Below are positions 28,965 to 39,275 of a DNA stretch of 64,000 nt, piece by piece (position 1 is the stretch's first letter; every line of letters begins with the position of its first letter). The stretch comes from an uncultured Verrucomicrobiae bacterium. GTDB lineage: Bacteria > Verrucomicrobiota > Verrucomicrobiia > Limisphaerales > AAA164-E04. A program made the position numbers and the translations under genes. The notes below the pieces were generated by a model that was given only the letters and a program-made list of their open reading frames with translations, searched no databases and was not told where the DNA came from. Where the stretch lies: positions 37,215 through 101,214 of the forward strand of contig CALSPN010000004.1 of assembly GCA_943788245.1 (NCBI GenBank). Reading direction: 5' to 3'.

Positions 28965-31900
28965 ATGAAAAAAAAGAATATCCACCCCAGTCAGCCTGCT
29001 CCTTATGGTTTGATCTGGATTCGAGGCAGGATTGCGAAAATCAATCTTTGCTTGTTTTTAGCATTGTTCATCGCAGCGATAAGCACTGCCAATGCACAGG
29101 TATCAAGTGTCGTTTTCGAAGATGACTTTTCATCGGATACGATTGATCCAGCAAAATACACATCTAATGCGCCTTTTTTCGAGGGTGGCGAAGGTGATAT
29201 TCACGCAGAGGCCGGTGAGGGCGTCATGCGCTTTGTCGGTGAGACCACCCAACAATGGTGGTCGGGCGGAACTTTGAAGGTCAATGAGACATATGCTGCA
29301 TCTCAGGATGCACCTGTAACGCTGACCATCGACCGTGTCGCAGAAAATGGTCAGGGATCGGCTTCTCGAAGTGCACTCTGGATCCATGACGAAACGGAAA
29401 ACAGCTACGTTCTCTTTGCCGATGTTCGAGGAGAAGGTGGCTGGCGTTACAATCGCAAAATTGGTCAAGATGGCGATGTCCCCACAGGAGGGGGAAACAA
29501 TATGGCTTCTTTCGATGGGGAGGCATTCGATGATGGAGGTCTGCATGAAATGAGCATTGTTGCAAATGGCTCGACCGTGCAGCTCATTCTGGACGGCCAA
29601 GTTGGCGCTGAAGTGCCTTTTCCATTCAACAATGTGGTCTTTCAATTTGGATCATATGCGCGTGCCAACAATGATACCGCGGATACGACTTGGGATAATT
29701 TGCAAATATCCACCGTGTTGAGCACGGCAGTCGTATTTGAGGACGATTTTTCATCAGGCTCGATTGATCCCGCAAAATTTGAATCTGCGGAACCCTTCTT
29801 TGAGGGGGGAGTAGGCAACATTCATGCCGAGGCCGACGGTGGCGTGATGAGGTTCGTGGGAGAGACCACCCAGCAATGGTGGTCAGGTGGCACACTTCGG
29901 TTGAAAGATAGCTTCAATGCAACAGCCGACTCACCTGTAACTTTATCCATTGACCGTGTCGAAGAAGACGGACAAGGCTCCGCCTCACGCAGCGCGCTCT
30001 GGATCTTCGATGAATCGGAGAGTAGTTATGTATTATTTGCCGATGTCCGAGGTGAAGGCGGCTGGCGTTATAACAGGAAAATCGGTCAGGATGGCGATGT
30101 GCCTACCGGCGGCGGCAACAACATGGCTTCTTTCGACGGCGCAGCATTTGATGATGGGGGCCTACATAACATGTCGATGGTAGCAAATGGTTCAACGGTA
30201 CAATTGCTTCTTGATGGAGTGGTGGGAGCGGAGGTGGCTTTCCCATTTTCGCCCGTTGTCTTTCACTTTGGATCTTTCGCACGAGCCAATAACGACACGG
30301 CAAACACCGCTTGGGACAACTTAAAAGTTGAGGCAGTTCCTCAACAGAGCAATGTGGTATTCTCCGATGATTTCGCCTCGGATAGCATTGATTCAGCGCG
30401 CTATGAGCAAGCCACCCCATTCTTTGAGGGCGGCGTAGGTGATATTCATGGAGAAGCGGGTGACGGTGTGATGCGATTTGTAGGAACCACCACTCAACAG
30501 TGGTGGTCAGGTGGAACACTTCGAGTCACGCAACCTTTTGAACCTTCAGATTCAGAAACAATCACACTATCCATTGACCGTGTCGCAGAAGCCGGCTTGG
30601 GATCTGCTTCGAGGAGTGCTGTTTGGATCTATGACGAAACCGAAACCAATTATGTCCTTTTCGCAGATGTTCGTGGCGAAGGCGGCTGGCGCTACAATCG
30701 CAAGATTGGTCAAGATGGAGACGTGCCCACGGGCGGAGGCAACAACATCGCCGCGTTTGATGGTGAGGCATTCGACGACGGCGGTTTGCACACCATGACA
30801 ATGGAAGCAAATGGTTCGACAGTGAAGTTGATCCTCGATGGCATTGAAGGCGCTGAAGTGAGCTTTCCGTTTTCGCCTGTCATTTTTCACTTTGGAGCGT
30901 TTGCTAGGGCCAATGATGATACCGCTGATACCACTTGGGATAATCTGATCATTGAGAGTGAGGGTGGTGCCACCTTCTCACCTTCTGGTATCGGTGTCCG
31001 TAAAGGGCAGACAAGCCAACCGGTCACCGTCAGGATTCCTCAAGGCTCTGAATTCCCAAAAATCCGTCAGCGTGAAAGTGGTCCAGTGATGACCCTTCCA
31101 TCGCCATCCCTCAAGGTGGCAGTAACGGAAGTCCTAGACTTAACGTTTGCCGCAGGGGGCCCTAACACGAGTCACCTTTCCAGATAGTAGGGCAGGATCT
31201 GGGGGGAACGCAATTCAGCCTTACCAGCAGCGATATTGCTGCGGGCAACAAACTGGATGTCGCTGTGATTTCAGATCCTGGTGTTTTGCTGACTGAGGCC
31301 TTCGCGGGCAATTCCATCAATAGCTCTTTATTTGAAATTTCTGAAGAAGGGTTCGGAAACGGATTGGGAGATTTCACTGTGGAGCAAAATAACGGCCAAC
31401 TGGAAATTTCCGGATTTGCCGATGGAGATACCTGGCCCGGAGCCTCTCTGAAGACAAAGAACAGCTACCTAGCAACCGAAGATCTCAACCTCGTGGTCGA
31501 GGTCGACCGGGTGGCCATGGATCAGTTTGGAGAAGCTGGACGAACTGGAGTGTTCCTGACCAACGCGGATCGGACACGCTTTCGTATTCTTCTCGCAGCA
31601 AGTCGAGATCGACGATGATGCCTTTTGGCGGGTTAACGTGAATCCTGGTTCCCCTGGCGGCGGAGGTGCCGTTATTCCGGGGTTCGGTCCAATGGAAGAT
31701 CTTGGTAAGCACACCATGAAACTGGTTGCCAATGGAAGCAGCGTCGAGGTCTTCCTCGATGGTGTCTCCGGTGGTTCATTCCCATTCGAACTCAGCGCAG
31801 GCATTTTTGTGGAATTAGGGGCTTATGCTCAGTTCATGGACGAAGATGTTTCAGGCGAGTTTGACAATCTTTCGATTGAAAATGTATTACCTTGCGTGGA

Positions 31901-33083
31901 AGGAAGTCCATCCAGTGTTCTCATAACGCGGGCTGAGAATCAGGAAATAACGGTCACGGTTCCACGCCTGGCAAATGACGCTGCCGATATTTCGGTCACC
32001 ATTAAAAGCAACAATCCGGATGTTGCCATTCCAGCCGGTGGAAGCAATGGATCCATTACCCTGACTTTCCCATCGGGAAGCTCAAACAGTCAGACGTTCA
32101 CGGCGATTCCAACCGGACTGGGTGCAGCAGAGTTTTCAGTATCGACGGATGCTGATGTGTGCGTTGCTGGCTCCATCTCAGTTGAAGTCATTTCCATTCC
32201 TGAAGTCTTCCTTACGGATGACTTTTCCGGAGATAGTGTGGATACTGCAAAATGGCGCGTCGATGAAACTCCATTGAACGAATCTGGCACCTTGAAACCA
32301 GCTCCGCAATCTTTCATCGAGATTCAAAACGGAGAAGTAGTCATTCACGTGGAGGCTGAAACGCCAGCGTGGCCAGGTATGGCGCTTCTGACGGTTGATA
32401 CCTATTCGGCGTCACTAACGGAGCCACTGACATTCGAACTGGACCGCAAGATGGTCGATTTCGTTCTGTCATCTGGTGTTAGCTCCGAAAGTCGCACAGG
32501 CATGTGGGCAATGAATGCGAATGGTGATCATGTCTTCTTCGTCGATCATACCACACATGATGCCCGCAACTTCGGCTGGCGCTACAATCGCCGACCAGGT
32601 GCGGATGACAATGAAGAAATCGGTAACGGAATCAATATTCCAGCCTTTGATGGGGGATCCTTCGACAATCGCGGTGACCATCGCATGAAGTTGGTATTGA
32701 ACGGATCAACGGCAAAACTATTCCTGGACGATGTTTTTGGAATAGAAGTCGAATTCCCTTACTCGGAGGGAATTACCTTAGGGTTCGGCTCTTATGCTGA
32801 TGATGTCGGCCCTGCTGACCCAGAAACGGGAGAACCTCTGGGCAACCAAACCACTGGTAATTTTGACAACGCTCTTATCACGGGCGGGTCAGTGCCATTC
32901 GTTGAGCAAGGTAATATTACCGGATTCACCATTCAGGAAGGAAACCTTGTTATTGAATGGTCAGGAAACCAGCTATTGGAGTCAACTTCTGTAACAGGTC
33001 CGTTTGCACCTGTTGCCGGAGCGGTCCCGCCAAATTCCAGTATTCCTATTGAAGATGGAGCTCGATTCTTCATCGCTGAATAA
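28965..33083 (+). CDS. Secreted multidomain protein with five jelly-roll-like repeats (three frameshifts)
   Basis: 1371 residues after removing three extra bases (31155-31159 G, 31190-31192 G, 31580-31582 T). A signal-peptide-like segment covers residues ~25-47 (CLFLALFIAAISTANA). Five concanavalin/LamG-like sandwich domains of ~205 residues follow. The first three are nearly identical and share F-A-D-V-R-G-E-G-G-W-R-Y-N-R-K-I-G and G-S-T-V-x-L-x-L-D-G. Copies 4 and 5 are divergent and are separated by Ig-like linkers. The C-terminus (GNLVIEWSGNQLLEST, FFIAE) matches the fibronectin-like end region seen in PVC secreted proteins. Likely a carbohydrate-binding surface protein. It ends at a strong terminator. 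Confidence 0.85.
29109..30956 (+). repeat. Three tandem ~207-codon repeats
   Basis: Units begin at 29109, 29730 and 30354 (each opening V-V-F-x-D-D-F) and are 621-624 bases long. The protein core between the W-W-S-G-G-T-L and F-D-D-G-G-L-H segments is almost unchanged, while third codon positions differ widely. The duplication is therefore old and the protein sequence is under strong purifying selection. Confidence 0.9.
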
Positions 33084-33102
33084 ATCGATTACTTAAAACC
33101 GC

Positions 33103-33133
33103 AAAGGGCCGCCTCTTGAGGCGGCCCTTTTTT
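33103..33133 (+). terminator. Strong terminator between convergent genes
   Basis: AAAGGGCCGCCTC and GAGGCGGCCCTTT form a long G/C stem with a TT tip, followed by TTTTTT on the plus strand. It serves the jelly-roll protein gene and overlaps the stop of the convergent CRTAC1-like gene, which it may also terminate. Confidence 0.93.
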
Positions 33134-35159
33134 ATTTGGACTCGGTAATATGAAGCGTTTGATTGGCTTCCAAATTGGAGTTCAAGACTTGTTCCGATCC
33201 GGATGGCCAAAGCACCTTGATAGAATCAGCTGAACCCGCCTCCCCCAGACCGAAATAAAGTGGCATCGAACTTTGGGCCAAATAACCGGATTTACCGTCA
33301 TTCAATTGAACATATTTTTTACCTTTGACCGACACGGTGACTAAAGCTCCAATTCCATTGCGATTGGAGGTCTTACCGGTCAACTTGATTTTCAAGAATT
33401 TGATAGCTTTCTTCTCACTCAGGTCACTGATCAACAATTGAGGGCGATCGTAGAATTCGTTGGTAACAATATCAAGGTCACCGTCGTTATCCAGATCGAT
33501 AATAGCTGAGGATCTCGTACTTAAGGTGCCCAGAACCTTCTTGCGACCCGTCTGATCCTTGCATTCCGAGTGGTTTTTATCCTTTCCGTCACAATCCAGC
33601 GTAAACCAGACTTTCTCTGTGCGACCGTCTCCTCGGGGTTCGACACCTAGCAGAAATTCACTGTCAAAAAAACGCTCACCTCCTTGATTGAGCAACAAAC
33701 TATTGATTCCATAACGAAAAGGATACCCCATACCGCCGCTTACAAATACATCCTCCGATCCATCGGCATTTAAATCTCCAACACTGAAGCCCCATGGCCA
33801 GTATGTTTCCGCATGAAATCGATCTGAGGATTCCCTGTAAGCTCCATTTGCTTGACTGAGATACAGTGCATTGCCGAAGATATTATTGCCTGCACCTTGA
33901 AGATACTCCTCCGTCCATTGTACCGAACAAAAAGCTTCACTTTTCGCTTTTTCCAAACGGGGGGAGAAACGAAGTGCTTGCATGGTTTGGCCTTGCGTCA
34001 TGTCTGAATGCATGTCGGTGATATACAAATCCAGTCGACCATCAAGATTGGCATCAAAGAATTTAACCCCCATGGCGCCCCAGGATGTTTTAGGGAAGTA
34101 TTGATCTGTTTTCTCAACAAAGGTTTTTCCTTGCTGATTTTCATAAAAATGATCATCACCTTGCATGTTGACAATGTAGAGATCCATGAACCCATCCTGA
34201 TTGACATCAGCGAAGGAGCAATCTCCACTCCAACTACCATCCCTGAGGCCTGTTTCCTGAGTGACGTCTTTGAATCGTCCATTACCAAGCCCTCTGTAGA
34301 GAATGCTGTATTCTGTTCTTTCAGGAAAAAGGTGACCGGCAAACGCATCCGGATAGGCTTCGTAGTATCCGCCACGTCCCTGATTCTGCTTGGTATATTG
34401 CCCTACATTGGTCACAAACAGGTCAAGGATCCCGTCGTTGTTGTAGTCCCAGAACACGGCCCCTGAGGAATGTCCCACGTATGTCAATCCGGAGGCTTCC
34501 GTAACATCTTTGAAGACTCCATCTCCATCATTCTGAAATAAATGGTTACCACGACGGACTGTGGTCACAAATAAATCCTGATCGCCGTCATTATCCACAT
34601 CTCCAAATGAAGCTGCAACCGAAACACGGTTCACCAAACCAACCCCTGCTTTTCTTGTGATGTCCTCGAACTTACCGTTACCCAAGTTTCTCCAGAGGTG
34701 GTTGTACCCCATTTGAGTCGTCCAGTAGATGTCCGGCAGATTATCTCCATCGACATCTGCTATGGCCACTGCGTTGCCGTGATCGTAGTGGGCCGCTTTG
34801 TAGGAAACTCCAGCGTCATCGACAATGTGATGTGAGAACCGAATTCCACTCTCACCGATGCCATCGGAGAACTCAAACCCATGATAAACAGACATCGTTT
34901 CTGCCTGTTTCAACTGGTAATCCTTGCGGGCCATCAATCTTTCCATAGCATAAACATGTTCCGGAGACTCGTCCTGCGCTGAAAGTGCCATGCCGCTGCA
35001 GATGCTTAGACAAGCTGCGGCTGGGCCAATGAGTGAGCTGGCGTTTTTTAGTTTTCTTTGTATTGAGATTCTGTGGGACCAACAGGAGAGCCATCGGGAG
35101 TGGTATAACATCCTACGATACGAGCAAATCGGATCAAAAAAGTCGAGCTTGGAATCCAT
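33132..35159 (-). CDS. FG-GAP/VCBS repeat protein with ASPIC/UnbV domain (CRTAC1-like)
   Basis: 675 residues from ATG 35159; the frame opens further up to 35288, and ATG 35111 is an alternative. A hydrophobic signal-like segment lies before ALSAQ. The body is a seven-blade-like propeller with FG-GAP calcium motifs: DVDGDNLPD, DVDNDGDQD, DYNNDGILD, DVNQDGFMD, DANLDGRLD, DLNADGSED, DLDNDGDLD. The C-terminal ~85 residues are an ASPIC/UnbV domain (KIKLTGKTSNRNGIGALVTV, GSADSIKVLWPSG). It is a secreted, probably ligand-binding propeller, paired with the divergent larger homologue. The pair shares a promoter region of ~57 bases. Confidence 0.9.
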   Translation of the reverse strand: MDSKLDFFDPICSYRRMLYHSRWLSCWSHRISIQRKLKNASSLIGPAAACLSICSGMALSAQDESPEHVYAMERLMARKDYQLKQAETMSVYHGFEFSDGIGESGIRFSHHIVDDAGVSYKAAHYDHGNAVAIADVDGDNLPDIYWTTQMGYNHLWRNLGNGKFEDITRKAGVGLVNRVSVAASFGDVDNDGDQDLFVTTVRRGNHLFQNDGDGVFKDVTEASGLTYVGHSSGAVFWDYNNDGILDLFVTNVGQYTKQNQGRGGYYEAYPDAFAGHLFPERTEYSILYRGLGNGRFKDVTQETGLRDGSWSGDCSFADVNQDGFMDLYIVNMQGDDHFYENQQGKTFVEKTDQYFPKTSWGAMGVKFFDANLDGRLDLYITDMHSDMTQGQTMQALRFSPRLEKAKSEAFCSVQWTEEYLQGAGNNIFGNALYLSQANGAYRESSDRFHAETYWPWGFSVGDLNADGSEDVFVSGGMGYPFRYGINSLLLNQGGERFFDSEFLLGVEPRGDGRTEKVWFTLDCDGKDKNHSECKDQTGRKKVLGTLSTRSSAIIDLDNDGDLDIVTNEFYDRPQLLISDLSEKKAIKFLKIKLTGKTSNRNGIGALVTVSVKGKKYVQLNDGKSGYLAQSSMPLYFGLGEAGSADSIKVLWPSGSEQVLNSNLEANQTLHITESK

Positions 35160-35215
35160 GTCATGATTCCCGTTTTTTCTGGTTTGTTGTAATTTCCCTC
35201 GATTAACATGCATCC

Positions 35216-38200
35216 ATGTTTGACACACCCCGGCGCAGTATTTTTTCAATGCTTGGATGCGTTTCCATTGCCTTACAGCTATCTTCACAATCCTGGGAAG
35301 AAGGCGATGGTTTCAGATCGCTTTCGACAAGTGCTGTGTCCGGTGATTCCCAGGGATTCAGCCTGATTGAAAGTGGGCAAACTGGATTGAATTTCACGAA
35401 TTCATTAGTATCAGATCGAGGCCTTCGAAATCAAATTCTGCTGAATGGATCTGGGGTTGCCGCTGGAGATGTCAACGGAGATGGGCTTTGTGATTTGTAC
35501 TTCTGCGGACTGGATCGGCCCAATATGCTTTTTCTCAATCACGGAAATTGGATATTTGAAGAATCTGTTATTGCTGATGCTATCCTCTGCAAAGATCAAT
35601 CCTCTACTGGCGCTGTGTTTGCAGATGTGAATGGCGACGGTTCTCTGGATTTGCTGGTGACTGGCCATCAAAAAGGCGTACGCCTCTTTCTCAATGAGGG
35701 AGAAGGCTCTTTCATCGAAGTCACAAAAGAGTGGGGCCTGGCAAGCACAAGTGGAAGTGCTTCCATGACGTTGGCTGATGTGGATGGGAATGGTTGGCTG
35801 GATCTTTATGTGGTCAATTACCGCAATGACACCATGCGAGATTTGCCGGATGGACAGTTTGACGTGAGGTTGGTCAACGGAGAATATCGACTCCTCTCTT
35901 ACAACGGAAAATCTGCCGATAGCCCTGACCTCAAAGGGAGGTTTACATTTAATCGCTCACAAGGTGTTTTGGAAAACGGTGAACCCGATCAATTGTTTCT
36001 CAACTCCGGAAGGGGTCAGTTCGAACCCGTCAACTGGCAAGAAGGCCACTTTCTGGATACAAATGAAAACCCTGTCGAAACGCCCTACGACTGGGGACTT
36101 TCAGCCATGTTTTACGATTTCAACGGAGACTTGGCTCCGGATCTTTATGTTTGCAATGATTTCCAATCGCCGGATCGCATTTGGATCAATATGGGAGATG
36201 GTCGATTCAAGGCCATGGATGATAACCGAATCCGGCAGACAAGTCTCTTTTCAATGGGACTGGATTTTTCAGATATCAATCGTGATGGATTATCGGATTT
36301 ATTTGTAGTGGATATGCTCAGCCGTTCACATTTGCGAAGAATGGTTCAAGTGATGGATGGCATGGCATTTGCACAATACCGCGATACCTCGCAGGCAAGA
36401 CCACAATCGCCTCGAAACACATTATTCATCCAACGTAACAACCAAACTTTCAGTGAAACAGCTCGTTACAGTGGAGTGGAAGCATCTGATTGGTCATGGT
36501 GCCCGGTATTTCTGGATGTAGATCTCGATGGATATGAAGACCTACTGATCACAACGGGCCATTGGCGTGATGCTCAGAATGCGGATGTCTCCCGAGATCT
36601 TGATGCAATGATCCAAGCAGGCAATTATACACACGCTCAAAAACTGGCAATGCGCAGCCGTTTCCCAGTGTTGAACACTCCTAACATTGTGTTCAAAAAC
36701 ATGCGTAACACTCAATTCGAAGACAAGAGCGCTGCATGGGGCTTTAATTCCACTCAGGTATCTCACGGTATGGTACTAGCGGATCTGGATAATGATGGTG
36801 ACCTTGATATTGCCGTTAACTGTCTGAATGCCCAGGCACTGCTTTACAGAAATGATTCAAGCAACCCGCGAGTGCGTGTCCAGTTGAAAGGCAGCAAACA
36901 AAATACCGCCGGTATTGGGGGATTGATAAAAGTCAATGCACCAGGGCTGCCGATACAGACTCAGTTTATCATATCAGGAGGAAGATACCTTTCGGGAGAT
37001 CAGGCGGTCCGTTCCTTTGCGGTTCAAAATGAAAACGATACGGTAACCGTTGAAATCAACTGGCGAAATGGACGGCGCGACCTTTATGAAAATATGTCGG
37101 CAAACAGGCTTTACGTTTTCCATGAGAGCAAGAAAGCAAATCCACACATTGCCACGAAAGCTCCTGAACCCCAGATAAAAACCTTGTTTGAGGATGTTTC
37201 GGAACGATTAAATCATCGTCATTCAGATCAGCCCTATGATGATTTCATGAGGCAACCCATGCTCCCCCGTAAGCTTAGCAGTCTTGGGCCTGGACTTGCT
37301 TGGTTCGATTTCAATCAGGATGGCTGGGAGGACCTCTTCATTGGCGGAGGAAAGAAAGGAAAACTTGGGGTCTTCCGCAATGAAGAAGGTCTGCGTTTTG
37401 TCAGGCAGCGAGCAAAGGCATTTGAAGCTGAGCTTCCCAGAGACCAAACTTCCATCATCGCTTGGCGGCCTGACCCGAAAGACATGGCCCTCCTCTTGGG
37501 CCAGTCGGCATATGAATCATTTCAAAAGGAATTACCTGTTTTTAATCATTTTTCCATGGTGACCGGAAAAATGGAGACAATCACCAATAGTGAAGGTTCC
37601 AGCACGGGGCCAATGACCATGGCTGATTGGGACGGAGATGGAGATCTTGATTTATTTGTAGGTGGCCGGGTTCAATCTGGGCGATTTCCTGAAAGCCCCA
37701 AATCATTACTTTATCGAAATCATAACGGCAAATTCGTACCTGCGTTAGAATCGAGTCAGCCATTCAAGAATGTTGGAATGGTTAGCGCTGCTATTTTTTC
37801 TGATCTCACTGGTGATCCTTTACCAGATCTCATGCTGGCCTGCGACTGGGGTCCGCTGTATTTATTTGAAAATCAGGGAGGACAGTTCGTTGAAGTAAAC
37901 AAAGACATTCATTGGAGCGATTCCCTCACATCGAAAATATCTTTTAATTCCTTGAACAAATTGCGGGGGTGGTGGACGAGTTTGACGGCCATGGACGCCA
38001 ATCAGGATGGCCGATTGGATTTGGTAGCCGGCAATTGGGGGCGCAATCATGAGCGGGGAGATTCCAGCTTCCAACCATTGCGGATCTATTATGGAGTGGC
38101 ATCCGGACCGGGAGGCTACCCATCAGTGGAATCTCATTGGGATCAGGAGCGAGCTGCATTTGTGCCGTCCAGAGATTGGGGGACGCTTTCTGCCTCATTG

Positions 38201-38950
38201 CCTTGGCTGAACCGAGCATTTAAAACATTTCAGACTTTTGCCCATGCCTCAATAGACGAAGCATTGCAGACAATACCCGGTGAGTTTCAGTTTCTGGAGG
38301 CCCGATGCTTTGAGTCCATCGTTTTTTTGAATCTGGACTCTGCATGGAAGGCAATCCCTTTACCTGACGAAGCACAAATGACTCCTTTGTTTGGGATAGG
38401 TATCGGTGATTTCAACAATGATGGTATGGAAGATTTAGTAGGTTCACAAAACTTTTTCGGAGTCAACGCACTCGACAGCCGACAGGATGCTGGCACGGGG
38501 TTGCTACTTTTTGGAAACGGGGACGGAACCTTTACAGCTTCCCTGCCTGCATCAAGCGGGATTGCCATTCCTGGAGAAGGCAGAGGATTGGCTGTCGCTG
38601 ATTTTGACCATGATGGCCGTGCTGATTTCATCGCAACCCAACACAGCGGCCCCACAAAGCTCTACCGCAATCTGGAACAAAAAGTAGGTTTGGCCGTCCG
38701 ATTGAGAGGGCCAGCCGGCAATTTACAGGCCATTGGGGCAAAGGGGAGACTGATTTATGAAAACGGAACCAAAGGACCGACACGTGAGTGGAGACTTGGC
38801 GACGGCTATTGGTCCCAGACACCGAACCGTCAGGTCTTCGGTTTTGATGCGTCACCGGCAGCAGTGGAGGTTAGATGGCCAACAGGCGATATTCAGGTAA
38901 TGAAGATCCAGAAAGGACAAAAAGAAATTCTTATCACCGTCTCGCCATGA
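35216..38950 (+). CDS. Large FG-GAP protein with two ASPIC/UnbV modules (CRTAC1-like)
   Basis: 1244 residues, intact. A short signal-peptide-like N-terminus (MFDTPRRSIFSMLGCVSIAL) is followed by an FG-GAP propeller, with D-V-N-G-D-G-L-C-D, D-V-N-G-D-G-S-L-D and D-V-D-G-N-G-W-L-D type calcium loops. A first ASPIC/UnbV-like domain lies at ~555-645 (VRVQLKGSKQNTAGIGG). A second propeller follows (DFNQDGWED, DWDGDGDLD, DANQDGRLD, DFNNDGMED, DFDHDGRAD), then a second ASPIC/UnbV-like domain at ~1160-1244 (VRLRGPAGNLQAIGAKG, VRWPTGD). The two-module layout is typical of some PVC/Bacteroidetes CRTAC1 proteins. Extracellular; ligand unknown. Confidence 0.9.
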   Translation: MFDTPRRSIFSMLGCVSIALQLSSQSWEEGDGFRSLSTSAVSGDSQGFSLIESGQTGLNFTNSLVSDRGLRNQILLNGSGVAAGDVNGDGLCDLYFCGLDRPNMLFLNHGNWIFEESVIADAILCKDQSSTGAVFADVNGDGSLDLLVTGHQKGVRLFLNEGEGSFIEVTKEWGLASTSGSASMTLADVDGNGWLDLYVVNYRNDTMRDLPDGQFDVRLVNGEYRLLSYNGKSADSPDLKGRFTFNRSQGVLENGEPDQLFLNSGRGQFEPVNWQEGHFLDTNENPVETPYDWGLSAMFYDFNGDLAPDLYVCNDFQSPDRIWINMGDGRFKAMDDNRIRQTSLFSMGLDFSDINRDGLSDLFVVDMLSRSHLRRMVQVMDGMAFAQYRDTSQARPQSPRNTLFIQRNNQTFSETARYSGVEASDWSWCPVFLDVDLDGYEDLLITTGHWRDAQNADVSRDLDAMIQAGNYTHAQKLAMRSRFPVLNTPNIVFKNMRNTQFEDKSAAWGFNSTQVSHGMVLADLDNDGDLDIAVNCLNAQALLYRNDSSNPRVRVQLKGSKQNTAGIGGLIKVNAPGLPIQTQFIISGGRYLSGDQAVRSFAVQNENDTVTVEINWRNGRRDLYENMSANRLYVFHESKKANPHIATKAPEPQIKTLFEDVSERLNHRHSDQPYDDFMRQPMLPRKLSSLGPGLAWFDFNQDGWEDLFIGGGKKGKLGVFRNEEGLRFVRQRAKAFEAELPRDQTSIIAWRPDPKDMALLLGQSAYESFQKELPVFNHFSMVTGKMETITNSEGSSTGPMTMADWDGDGDLDLFVGGRVQSGRFPESPKSLLYRNHNGKFVPALESSQPFKNVGMVSAAIFSDLTGDPLPDLMLACDWGPLYLFENQGGQFVEVNKDIHWSDSLTSKISFNSLNKLRGWWTSLTAMDANQDGRLDLVAGNWGRNHERGDSSFQPLRIYYGVASGPGGYPSVESHWDQERAAFVPSRDWGTLSASLPWLNRAFKTFQTFAHASIDEALQTIPGEFQFLEARCFESIVFLNLDSAWKAIPLPDEAQMTPLFGIGIGDFNNDGMEDLVGSQNFFGVNALDSRQDAGTGLLLFGNGDGTFTASLPASSGIAIPGEGRGLAVADFDHDGRADFIATQHSGPTKLYRNLEQKVGLAVRLRGPAGNLQAIGAKGRLIYENGTKGPTREWRLGDGYWSQTPNRQVFGFDASPAAVEVRWPTGDIQVMKIQKGQKEILITVSP

Positions 38951-39275
38951 TCGAGATTGGGGCGCGTTGTTTATGCCTTCCCCCCCCCAACTCTGGCTAC
39001 TTTCTCTTGAATCAGTAAAAGATAACCGGAAAGAAATCAGCGTCGAAATGCTGAAATGATATTTGCTTACATCATACCTTGTGTAGGGGAAAATTCAAAA
39101 ATTGCCGAACCGATATAAAATGAGAATAAATAAAACCTTCTAAGAATGATCGCAATCTCATAACAGCGAACGGCAGTACTTGATCTTCACATGAGAAATT
39201 TGATTTTATTGTTGTGAAAGTTCCTCGCAGAACATTAATGGTGATTATGGTTTGATATCCATAGACTCATCAATT
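38951..39275. other. Intergenic stretch without a gene
   Basis: About 325 bases between the stop codons of two convergent genes. No coding frame, RNA gene or hairpin with a T-run was recognised. A long C-run lies near 38985, and the remainder is AT-rich. Confidence 0.5.
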
